DNA from: Pseudomonadota bacterium
GTDB lineage: Bacteria; Desulfobacterota; Desulfobulbia; Desulfobulbales; Desulfocapsaceae
Length of the DNA: 46,117 nt
Assembly: GCA_018821785.1 (NCBI GenBank)
Contig: JAHJLI010000302.1
Location: 1-46,117 of the forward strand
Direction of reading: 5' to 3'
This document shows positions 9,159 through 15,847 of this stretch, piece by piece. The notes under the pieces are model-generated. The model was not told the DNA's origin. It did not search any database and was given only the letters and a program-made list of their open reading frames with translations. A program made the translations under genes and the position numbers. Each line of letters begins with the position of its first letter. The stretch's first letter is position 1.

Positions 9159-9575
9159 TTAATTCGGTTTTGGAAATACCTCGGGGTACTCAGCATGGGC
9201 GCAGTGTGGGCAGATCCCATGCGAGAATCTGGCTTCTGTTCGGTTCTGGATAAATGACTCTATCTGCTGCCAGTGCCCATTTTCATCGCGAATTCTCTTG
9301 CAGCTGGAGCAGACCGGCAAAAAGCCCTCCAGGTACTTCATGCGGCTGAACACCTTTCTGGTGCAATAAATGATGGTCAGCGCGAGTGGGAGAATTATCA
9401 GGGTCTCGAACAGGGATTCGCGCCAGTTTATCGGGCTGGCTTCCGCGCCGAGCAGGAGAAAGGGGATATCAATAATCTCACTTATCCAGATCAGGGCAAT
9501 AAAAGAGAGAAAGGCCAAAAGTTCAAAGGCTATCAGCCTTTTTGAAAAAAAATCTCTGCCGATTATTGTTGCCAT
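9159..9575 (-). CDS. Two-helix membrane protein with CxxC...CPxC domain
   Basis: A 138-residue protein with two predicted membrane helices (LIAFELLAFLSFIALIWI and a second around LIILPLALTIIYC), then a short cytoplasmic domain containing CSSCKRIRDENGHW and HGICPHC. I know this Cys/His pattern as a domain found at the C-terminus of PAS or receiver proteins in Desulfobacterota; the four cysteines suggest a metal site. GAGTGAGG 8-9 bases before the ATG supports this start over longer in-frame openings. It is the first gene of the operon with the hybrid kinase and HD-GYP regulator, so an accessory sensing or redox role in that pathway is likely, but this is inference. Confidence 0.75.
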   Translation of the reverse strand: MATIIGRDFFSKRLIAFELLAFLSFIALIWISEIIDIPFLLLGAEASPINWRESLFETLIILPLALTIIYCTRKVFSRMKYLEGFLPVCSSCKRIRDENGHWQQIESFIQNRTEARFSHGICPHCAHAEYPEVFPKPN

Positions 9576-9904
9576 TTGAAAAACCTCACTCCACGGGGGA
9601 GTCCTATAAGCACCCTTGATCATTTGTTGATAGGTGAGTTTCAGATCATCATACCATATTTTACAATATATTATTATGAAGAAAGAGTGAATTGATGCGG
9701 AGATTTGCCTGACTTGAGGATTGGGGCTTTGGACTTTTCTTTGTGAATTTTTGGCAATAACTTGAAACTTCTTGTAACACAATCGAAAAAAACAGGATAT
9801 CTTTGGCGGAAAGTTGCCCGCCCTTTTGGGGCATAAAAGTCTCTGTCCAATACCGTAACCCTAATAATCAAAAGACATTTCAAACTTTCATCGCTTATTT
9901 GAAT

Positions 9905-10315
9905 ATGGACGCATACACTGAAGCTCATTTATTTGTCGCCGCTATACGAGTTCTGCAGCATCAGGCGGGTTGCCCGCCAAAGCTTGAAGATGTCTGCGCA
10001 ATGTTGAGTTTGTCCGTTGAGTTGGGCCATACGCTTTGCCGGAAACTTGTAAAACGTGGGATCATTGAGACCTTTGAAGATCCTTTTTCCATCAAGTTGG
10101 CAGTGGCAAATCATTTGGATATTGAAACTTTTCCTAAGAAGGTGACGGAAGAGAACAGCCTTGCTAAGGAGCTTGAAAAGTTTCAGTCGGAGAAAAAAAA
10201 TGTCGATCAAAAGGTCGCCGCCATTCAGGCTGAAATGGCTAAAAAACGACAGAATTTGTTCGCCGATATCGAGGCCAAATTCAAGAAGGAAATAGAAAAA
10301 CAAAAAAAACAGTGA
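9905..10315 (+). CDS. Hypothetical winged-helix-like / coiled-coil protein
   Basis: A 136-residue protein starting MDAYTEAHLFVAAIRVL. Residues 1-75 look like a small helix-turn-helix or winged-helix fold (PPKLEDVCAMLSLS...GHTLCRKLVKRGII), and residues 85-136 are a highly charged coiled coil rich in Lys and Glu. No named family is recognised. There is no good Shine-Dalgarno before the ATG; an upstream in-frame start would add 34 residues that look non-conserved, so the start is uncertain. It lies divergently from the signalling operon at 4592-9575 and 102 bases upstream of the Fur-family gene. Confidence 0.6.
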   Translation: MDAYTEAHLFVAAIRVLQHQAGCPPKLEDVCAMLSLSVELGHTLCRKLVKRGIIETFEDPFSIKLAVANHLDIETFPKKVTEENSLAKELEKFQSEKKNVDQKVAAIQAEMAKKRQNLFADIEAKFKKEIEKQKKQ

Positions 10316-10357
10316 AGATGGTTCGTTGAAATATTTATGAGCCAGGTTAAGAAGACC

Positions 10358-10386
10358 TTGACCAGCAAACAAGAACTAATTACATA
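10358..10386 (+). promoter_or_regulatory. Likely sigma-70 promoter of the Fur-family operon
   Basis: TTGACC at 10358-10363 and TACATA at 10381-10386 are separated by 17 bases, a good sigma-70 arrangement, about 30 bases before the start of the Fur-family gene. An A/T palindrome, ATATAGTATAT, overlaps the -10 and downstream region and could be an autoregulatory site for the Fur-like protein. That last point is inference. Confidence 0.5.
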
Positions 10387-10417
10387 TAGTATATATTCTT
10401 ATTAACAAGGGTTTCCT

Positions 10418-10819
10418 ATGCAGCTACGCATGACCAATCAAAGGGAGATAATTCTCCGTGAGCTCATTAATAGCCAAAGACATCTGACTGCGGATGAACT
10501 TTATGATATCGTTAAAAAAATTATGCCTCGGATTAGTCTGGCAACTGTGTATCGTAACCTTGAGATCCTGTCTGGCGCTAAAATCATAGGGAAGCTTGAG
10601 ATCAGTGGTAGACAGAAACGGTTTGACTATAATCCGTCGGAACATGATCATATCTATTGTGTGGTTTGCCATAGGGTAGATAACCTTGAGATGGCTCACA
10701 AGGGGTTGAGTACTGAGGAATTTGGGGCTGTGGTCGGATATGCAGTGACCGGCTATCGCTTGGAAATTGTCGGGGTGTGTCCGGAATGTCAAAGGATGAA
10801 AGATAACAAGGAGAAATAG
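10418..10819 (+). CDS. Fur family metal- or peroxide-responsive repressor
   Basis: A 133-residue Fur/PerR-type regulator. The N-terminal winged helix (TNQREIILRELINSQRHLTADELYDIV then ISLATVYRNLEIL, the DNA-recognition helix) is followed by a dimer domain with HDHIYCVVCHRVDNLE and CPEC near the C-terminus; the two CxxC pairs form the structural zinc site. AGGG lies 6 bases before the ATG. Close linkage to a small Cys-rich winged-helix gene and the short length make a PerR-like peroxide or iron role plausible, but the metal-binding residues do not settle Fur versus PerR. Probably autoregulated from the promoter at 10358-10386. Confidence 0.9.
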   Translation: MQLRMTNQREIILRELINSQRHLTADELYDIVKKIMPRISLATVYRNLEILSGAKIIGKLEISGRQKRFDYNPSEHDHIYCVVCHRVDNLEMAHKGLSTEEFGAVVGYAVTGYRLEIVGVCPECQRMKDNKEK

Positions 10820-10821
10820 TG

Positions 10822-11070
10822 ATGAGCGGATGTGGTTGCGGGCGTAGTTGTGCAAGTAGCAGTAAAGGGGTTGGCGGTGAATCCAAATTGATATTGGAGG
10901 CGCTTGCCAAGTGCGAAGGTCCCTGCGGTTCGAAAGAAATTGTCCAAGCGACAGGACTCGACAAGAAGGTTGTCAGTGATCAGATTGCCGAATTGAAAAG
11001 CAAAGGGCTGATCGATAGTCCAGCGCGTTGTAAATATGGCATCACTCCGGCCGGAAAAGCTACCATCTGA
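10822..11070 (+). CDS. Small Cys-rich winged-helix protein, cotranscribed with fur-like gene
   Basis: An 82-residue protein. The first 16 residues read MSGCGCGRSCASSSKG, with three cysteines in CGCGRSC, and a fourth and fifth occur at CEGPCGS. Residues 22-82 form a winged helix (KLILEALAKCEG...GSKEIVQATGLDKKVVSDQIAELKSKGLIDSP). AAGGAG sits 9 bases before the ATG, inside the end of the Fur-family gene, whose TAG stops 2 bases earlier. A small DNA-binding protein with a possible Fe-S or metal site is the simplest reading. The function is unknown, and the cysteines could instead be a metal-delivery tail. Confidence 0.75.
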   Translation: MSGCGCGRSCASSSKGVGGESKLILEALAKCEGPCGSKEIVQATGLDKKVVSDQIAELKSKGLIDSPARCKYGITPAGKATI

Positions 11071-11149
11071 CATAGCCGCCTAGCTGAACCGACAGCCAAA
11101 CATATAACATGGCCAGGTAATTACCGAAACAGCACTCTCTTATATAGCC

Positions 11150-11330
11150 TGTTGCGACATTCAATGGGGCGGCCGGGAAAAATAATAAAATGAACAACGA
11201 AGGTATTTCCTGTACCCGACAAACAGGCCTTTTTGTAGTACCCCTATGGGGCCTAGCTATTACTGGAAAATGGCTAACAGAATGTGCGCTACAAAGAGCC
11301 CGTGAATGCAACGATCATTCACGGGTTTTG
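11150..11330 (+). ncRNA. Candidate structured RNA (~180 nt) with own terminator
   Basis: No gene fits 11071-11499. Within it, TGTTGCGACATTC (11150-11162) pairs with GAATGTGCGCTACA (11280-11293): 12 base pairs with one mismatch and one bulge, enclosing about 117 bases. Inside, CCCC-TAT-GGGG (11241-11251), nested within AGGCC/GGCCT (11225-11229, 11250-11254, partly alternative), and CCTGT/ACAGG form further hairpins. TTATAT/TATATA about 6-10 bases before 11150 could be a -10 box, and a strong intrinsic terminator follows at 11299-11329. Size and closing stem recall 6S-type RNAs, but I do not recognise a known family. A 68-codon reading frame from 11190 runs through the terminator and has no ribosome-binding site. 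Confidence 0.4.
11299..11329 (+). terminator. Rho-independent terminator
   Basis: CCCGTGAATG (11299-11308), a 7-base loop, CATTCACGGG (11316-11325), then TTTT. The 10-bp stem is perfect. It ends plus-strand transcription, either of the candidate RNA at 11150-11293 or of the Fur operon, 229 bases after the last Fur-operon stop. Confidence 0.8.
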
Positions 11331-11499
11331 TATTGGTACCGTAGAAAATCGTGTCTTATTTTCCATAGACGAATTGCGTCAAAGAAATTATCCTGATTAT
11401 CGCGGTTAGATTAATGTGGCCATTGGGTGGTTGAAAATGGTAAGATAGCCTGTCGTTGAAATGCAGTGGCAAATAAGATTTTCTTAATTATGGTGGTAT

Positions 11500-12090
11500 A
11501 TGCTGGAAATTATCGCGAAAACCAGAACCTTCAGGCGTTTTAATCAGAAAGAGCCGATTAGCATGACAAGCCTCCATGAGCTTATTGACCTGGCTCGGTT
11601 GGGAGGGTCAGCCCGGAATGGTCAGCCATGGCAATATATGGTCGTCAATACCCCTGAACTTTGCTCAAAAATTTTCCCTTATCTTGGCTGGGCCGGATAC
11701 CTGACCGACTGGAAAGGACCAGTAGAGGGAGAGCGTCCCAGTGCCTATGTCCTCTGCCTGTTAAACAAAAACAGGCTGAAGGGCCCAGAAAGTGAAGCCC
11801 AGTTCGACCTTGGCGTGGCGACCCAGAATTTATTGCTCGGGGCGATGGATAAAAGAATAGGTGGATGCAGAATAGGTGCCTTTAATCCCCAATTGGCTTC
11901 TCTCTTCGACATGCCGGAGTACTTGACCATTTCCTTGGTGGTCGCCCTTGGCAAGCCACGAGAAACGGTGATCATTGAAGAGTGCAAAAGTGAGGATGAT
12001 GTTCGCTATTGGCGCGATGAGCAAGGCGTTCACCATGTACCCAAGCGGTCTCTGAAAAGCTGCCTGTTGGATCTCGGGCTGCGCGAATAG
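11500..12090 (+). CDS. Nitroreductase family FMN protein
   Basis: A 196-residue protein. The N-terminus carries TRTFRRFNQKEPI, the conserved Arg-Arg-Phe flavin-phosphate motif, and ARLGGSARNGQPWQYMVV, the usual SxxNxQPW segment. Later, DLGVATQNLLLGAMDKRIGGC corresponds to the nitroreductase dimer core with the A-x-Q-N motif. These enzymes use FMN and NAD(P)H to reduce nitro compounds, quinones or flavins; the natural substrate is unknown. The start ATG has only a weak GGTGGT before it. A dispersed repeat begins 30 bases after its stop. Confidence 0.88.
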   Translation: MLEIIAKTRTFRRFNQKEPISMTSLHELIDLARLGGSARNGQPWQYMVVNTPELCSKIFPYLGWAGYLTDWKGPVEGERPSAYVLCLLNKNRLKGPESEAQFDLGVATQNLLLGAMDKRIGGCRIGAFNPQLASLFDMPEYLTISLVVALGKPRETVIIEECKSEDDVRYWRDEQGVHHVPKRSLKSCLLDLGLRE

Positions 12091-12120
12091 TTGACGGCTT
12101 TCCTTTTCCCAAGCCGGCCC

Positions 12121-12227
12121 CTAAGCCGTTGTAAAAAATAACATGGCCGAAGAAATGCTTGGAACGGCATAGGGAGCCGTAAGGAAATGGTATTAAATTG
12201 CCTAGTTATTTCCTAACGGCTCCTAAG
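12121..12227 (-). repeat. MITE-like dispersed repeat, copy A
   Basis: The reverse complement of this 107-bp segment matches 27150-27257 at about nine of ten positions, including CTTAGGAGCCGTTAGGAAAT at one end and TTTTTTACAACGGCTTAG at the other. The two ends are imperfect inverted repeats of each other (CTAAGCCGTTG... against CTTAGGAGCCGTTAG...). An internal hairpin pairs GGAGCCGTAAGGAAAT (12173-12188) with ATTTCCTAACGGCTCC (12208-12223), with one mismatch. It lies between the nitroreductase and radical SAM genes and encodes nothing. Confidence 0.85.
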
Positions 12228-12259
12228 TTTTCTCCGGCTGTGGATTGTCTTCGAAAGCT

Positions 12260-13183
12260 ATGGCTCCGCAGGTTATCCGAACCTTCAGTTATCATTACCG
12301 GCAAAAGTTTGGCCATGGGGTCGGCAAAATCCCTCTCGATCTGGGGCAACCATGTCCCAATCGACTTCATGGTGGTTGTATTTTTTGTAGACCGGCCGGT
12401 TTCACCCCAGCTTACCTTCACAGCAGAGATGAAATTGCTGCACAGGTTGATGAGGGGAAGGCAAGTACTCTAAAAGGCAGGTTTAAAAAATACTTTGCCT
12501 ATCTCCAGCAGGAAACATGTACTGCCGTGCCGGTTGAGATGTTGCTGCCCATCCTCCGGTCGCTGTTGGCAGATGCCGACTGTGTCGGGCTGATACTCTC
12601 CACAAGACCGGATTTTGTGGCGGGCGAACTGCTTGTGCCACTGGCTGAACTGGTAACAAAATCTGCCAAGGAATGTCTTTTTGAGTTGGGTTTGCAGAGT
12701 GTCCACGAGCGGAGCCTGACGCTTCTTAACCGCAATCACAGTTTTGCCGATTTCCAGAATGCCGTGCTTCGGATACAAGAGGCAGGTTGTTTTCAGCTTG
12801 GCGCTCATCTGATTTTCGGTATTCCCGGTGAGAGCCGGGAGGATATGCTTTTTTCTCTAAAGATGGTATGCGAGATGGGGGTCAAGCATCTGAAGCTCCA
12901 TCATCTGCAGGTAATGCGCGACACTGTTTTGGCAAATCTTCATAAAGAGGGGAAGGTAAGCCTTTTTACCAGGGAAGGGTATCTCGATTTTCTTCTTAGT
13001 GCCCTGCAGGTTATTCCGGACGAGGTGGTCATTCACCGGCTGTGGGCTACCGCCCACCCAGAGTTCCTGCTTGCCCCCAAATGGAACTGCCTGGCCGGCA
13101 CACTCAGCGTCCTGTTACAAAAACAGATGGTGGAGCAGGGGATATGGCAGGGGCAGTTGGTCGATATGGCCGGACGAAAATAA
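12260..13183 (+). CDS. Radical SAM protein, YhcC / TIGR01212 type
   Basis: A 307-residue protein starting MAPQVIRTFSYHYRQKFGHGV. The cluster motif is CPNRLHGGCIFC (residues about 32-43), the extended-spacing variant C-x7-C-x2-C characteristic of the YhcC family rather than the classical CxxxCxxC. Downstream are GLILSTRPDFV, ELGLQSVHERSLTLLNRNHS and HLIFGIPGESREDM, all typical of the family. It would bind [4Fe-4S] and S-adenosylmethionine; the family's reaction is not established as far as I know. The chosen ATG has little Shine-Dalgarno, but matches where family members begin; a TTG 15 bases upstream is the alternative. Confidence 0.87.
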   Translation: MAPQVIRTFSYHYRQKFGHGVGKIPLDLGQPCPNRLHGGCIFCRPAGFTPAYLHSRDEIAAQVDEGKASTLKGRFKKYFAYLQQETCTAVPVEMLLPILRSLLADADCVGLILSTRPDFVAGELLVPLAELVTKSAKECLFELGLQSVHERSLTLLNRNHSFADFQNAVLRIQEAGCFQLGAHLIFGIPGESREDMLFSLKMVCEMGVKHLKLHHLQVMRDTVLANLHKEGKVSLFTREGYLDFLLSALQVIPDEVVIHRLWATAHPEFLLAPKWNCLAGTLSVLLQKQMVEQGIWQGQLVDMAGRK

Positions 13184-13349
13184 GCCTTGCCTTGCAACCG
13201 CTTGACAGCAGCCGAACCCGGCGGATACAATGAATTCTCATGACGGCTCTAATACCTGATTGTCAATGTCGCTATGGAAATGGTACGATACGCCGATTCA
13301 ACGCCAACATGAGTTACTACAATATATCGTCAACCACAAAGGGATAATT

Positions 13350-14582
13350 ATGGAAGAACATTTCAAGGTACGTTTCGCCGAGCGCATGAATCAGCTGCCG
13401 CCGTACCTCTTCGGTATGATCAATAAGATGAAGATGGAAAAACGCTGGAAAGGCGATGACGTCATAGACCTGGGTATGGGCAATCCCATGGATCCGACTC
13501 CCGGTATGGTCACCGACAAGCTTTGTGAGGTGGCCATCGATCCGAAGGCCCATCGCTATCCGGTGGCTGGCGGCATGAAAAATCTCAAGCGGGAGATTGC
13601 TCTGTATTATAAACGCAATTATGGGGTAGACCTGAACGGCGAGGACGATGTCATATGCACCATCGGTTCGAAAGAAGGGATCTCCCATCTCTGTCTGGCC
13701 CTTCTCGGGCCAGGTGATACGGTTCTGACCCCGGCCCCCGCCTTTCCGATCCATGTGTATGCCGCCGTTATAGCCGGGGCAAACGTCCTGCGGTTCCCGC
13801 TCAGCTCCGAGGATTCCATGCTGGCGCAGATTGTCGGGATGTGCAAGTCGCTCTATCCTGGGCCGAAACTGCTGATGCTGAACTACCCGCACAATCCAAC
13901 CGGTGTCCTGGTTACGAAGGAGTTTTTTGCGGAAGTGGTAAAACTCGCCAAGAAATATAACTTCATGGTTATCAACGATTTTGCCTACGCCAAGATCACC
14001 TTTGACGGTGTTGTTGCCCCGAGCCTGCTTGAGGTGCCCGGGGCGATGGATGTCGGGGTGGAGTTCAGCTCCTTTTCCAAGTCCTATAATATGGCGGGCT
14101 GGCGGCTTGGCTACTGTGTCGGAAATGCCCAGATGATTGGTGGTCTGTCGAAGATCAAAGGCTATTATGATTATGGTATCTTCTCTGCCATTCAGGTGGC
14201 AGGGATCGTCGCTATGCGCGATTGCGACGAAAACATCGTCGAACAGGTGGCAGTCTACCAGAAACGTCGCGATGTGCTATGCGACGGACTCGTCAAGATG
14301 GGCTGGGAGGTCGAGGTGCCGAAGGCCGGGATGTTCCTCTGGGTCAAGATTCCCGAGCCGTATATCAATATGGGCTCGATCAAGTTTTCTATCGAAATGA
14401 TGGAACGAGCCAATGTGGCGTTGGCTCCGGGTGCCGGTTTCGGCATCGAAGGGGAAGGCTATCTACGGCTCGCTCTGGTGGAAAACGAAAACCGCATGAC
14501 CCAGGCTTTGAAACAGATGCGTCGCGCCTTGAAAGACATTGACGGCGAGGTCGCGGCCGGCACCTTTCAGCTGACTCCGTAA
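13350..14582 (+). CDS. Class I/II aminotransferase, AlaC-like
   Basis: A 410-residue PLP enzyme. Visible fold-type I features are DLGMGNPMDPTP (substrate loop), NYPHNPTG at about 178-185, D210 in INDFAY, and the PLP lysine K244 in SSFSKSYNMAGWRLGY; RLALVENENR near the end carries the carboxylate-binding arginine. The sequence resembles the AlaC glutamate-pyruvate aminotransferases and the related LL-diaminopimelate aminotransferases. AlaC is the better fit by the N-terminus and length. AAAGGGA lies about 6 bases before this ATG, which is preferred over an in-frame start 90 bases upstream. The next gene converges 16 bases later. Confidence 0.88.
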   Translation: MEEHFKVRFAERMNQLPPYLFGMINKMKMEKRWKGDDVIDLGMGNPMDPTPGMVTDKLCEVAIDPKAHRYPVAGGMKNLKREIALYYKRNYGVDLNGEDDVICTIGSKEGISHLCLALLGPGDTVLTPAPAFPIHVYAAVIAGANVLRFPLSSEDSMLAQIVGMCKSLYPGPKLLMLNYPHNPTGVLVTKEFFAEVVKLAKKYNFMVINDFAYAKITFDGVVAPSLLEVPGAMDVGVEFSSFSKSYNMAGWRLGYCVGNAQMIGGLSKIKGYYDYGIFSAIQVAGIVAMRDCDENIVEQVAVYQKRRDVLCDGLVKMGWEVEVPKAGMFLWVKIPEPYINMGSIKFSIEMMERANVALAPGAGFGIEGEGYLRLALVENENRMTQALKQMRRALKDIDGEVAAGTFQLTP

Positions 14583-14598
14583 GGCTTCACTTTACCCG

Positions 14599-15789
14599 TT
14601 ACCTTTTAGAGACTCGCGCCAGAAATGCCTTCAGGTAACGAGTCTCGGGGATGGCCGGATGAACAGGGTGGTCAGGGCCCTGCATGCCTTCCATGAGAAT
14701 TTGCACGTGCCGGTCTTGACGCTGACCGGCATTACGCAGGACGTCCTGCAGCTCTTCCCTGGCAAGGTGCATGGAACATGATGCTGCCAGGAGAATGCCA
14801 TTCGGCTGGAGCAATTGCATGGCCAGTTCGTTGATGCGGTGGTAGGCCCGCAGTCCTTCCTTGTGATCTTTTTTTCGTTTTATAAATGCCGGCGGATCGA
14901 CAACGATTATGTCAAAGCGCTCTTCTTCTGCCTTAAGTTGTCTGAGGACGGCAAAGGCGTCTCCTTCAATCCCGTTGAAAATTTTGCCGACCCCGTTGAG
15001 TTCGGCATTTTTCTCGGCCATCTCGAGGGCCGGGCGCGACGAGTCGACCGCCACCACTTGCCGGGCACCGAAAACCGCAGCCTGGACCGCAAAGCCACCG
15101 ACATAACTAAAGACATCAAGAACCCTTTTACCAGGAACAAATCGTCTGAGCATTGCCCGGTTCGGTCGCTGATCGTAAAACCAGCCGGTTTTTTGGCCAC
15201 CCTGAAGCGGAGCAAGCAGCGGAATGCCGTTTTCACGCAGTTCGACCACTTCGGGAGCCTTGCCCCAGGCCACCTCAACCTCCCGGGGCAACCCTTCGAG
15301 AGTCCTGATGCTGCTGTCGTTACGCAGAACAATCGATTGCGGTTCGATGACCTGTTTCAGGGCCTCAATCACCTGAGTTCTATTCGTATCCATTCCGGCA
15401 CTGTTTAGCTGCACCGAGAGATGAGTGCCGAAACGGTCGACAACGAGCCCCGGCAACAGGTCGCTTTCGCCGTAAATCAGCCGGTAATACGGTTCGTCGA
15501 AGAGCTGGGTGCGCAGTCTCAGTGCCTGTTCACACCGGTGCACCAGGAGGGCGTGATTGAGAACAGCCTCGTCGCGGCTGATGAGCCTGGCGCAGATCAG
15601 CGACTGGGGATTGACATAGGCGGTGCCCAGGAGTTTGCCATTGTGCGCCTGTACCCGGACCTGTTCACCGGCCTTGTACATTGACAGAGGCGTTTCCTGG
15701 GTATCCACTTCGTTGCTGAAGATCCATAAATGACCGCCCAGCAAACGTCTTTCCTCATGACGTTTGAGACGCAAACTTTGCAATTCCAT
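14599..15789 (-). CDS. rlmI: rRNA large-subunit methyltransferase, RlmI-like
   Basis: A 396-residue SAM-dependent methyltransferase. The N-terminus (about 1-75) is a PUA-like RNA-binding domain (HEERRLLGGHLWIFSNEVD, then a GTAYVNPQSLICARLIS strand pair). The middle has YRLIYGESDLLPGLVVDRFG, typical of the RlmI/YccW family, and the Rossmann part has VLDVFSYVGGFAVQAA (motif I) and VVDPPAFIKRKKD (motif IV). The E. coli homologue makes m5C1962 in 23S rRNA; the match to family layout is good, the exact target is inference. Length is normal. It is flanked by converging and unrelated genes. Confidence 0.88.
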   Translation of the reverse strand: MELQSLRLKRHEERRLLGGHLWIFSNEVDTQETPLSMYKAGEQVRVQAHNGKLLGTAYVNPQSLICARLISRDEAVLNHALLVHRCEQALRLRTQLFDEPYYRLIYGESDLLPGLVVDRFGTHLSVQLNSAGMDTNRTQVIEALKQVIEPQSIVLRNDSSIRTLEGLPREVEVAWGKAPEVVELRENGIPLLAPLQGGQKTGWFYDQRPNRAMLRRFVPGKRVLDVFSYVGGFAVQAAVFGARQVVAVDSSRPALEMAEKNAELNGVGKIFNGIEGDAFAVLRQLKAEEERFDIIVVDPPAFIKRKKDHKEGLRAYHRINELAMQLLQPNGILLAASCSMHLAREELQDVLRNAGQRQDRHVQILMEGMQGPDHPVHPAIPETRYLKAFLARVSKR

Positions 15790-15847
15790 CTTTCTTCGCA
15801 GAAACCCCAGGCAAATAATTTTTCTCAGGGACTAAGAAGGTCCTATC

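Noticed and set aside
10358..10417. PerR- or Fur-type operator consensus at the fur-like promoter
   Set aside because: An A/T palindrome is present but does not match a Fur or PerR box well enough to call a separate site.
11190..11396. 68-codon reading frame on the plus strand in the candidate RNA region
   Set aside because: No ribosome-binding site, runs through a strong terminator, and has an unlikely Arg/Cys/Trp-rich composition.
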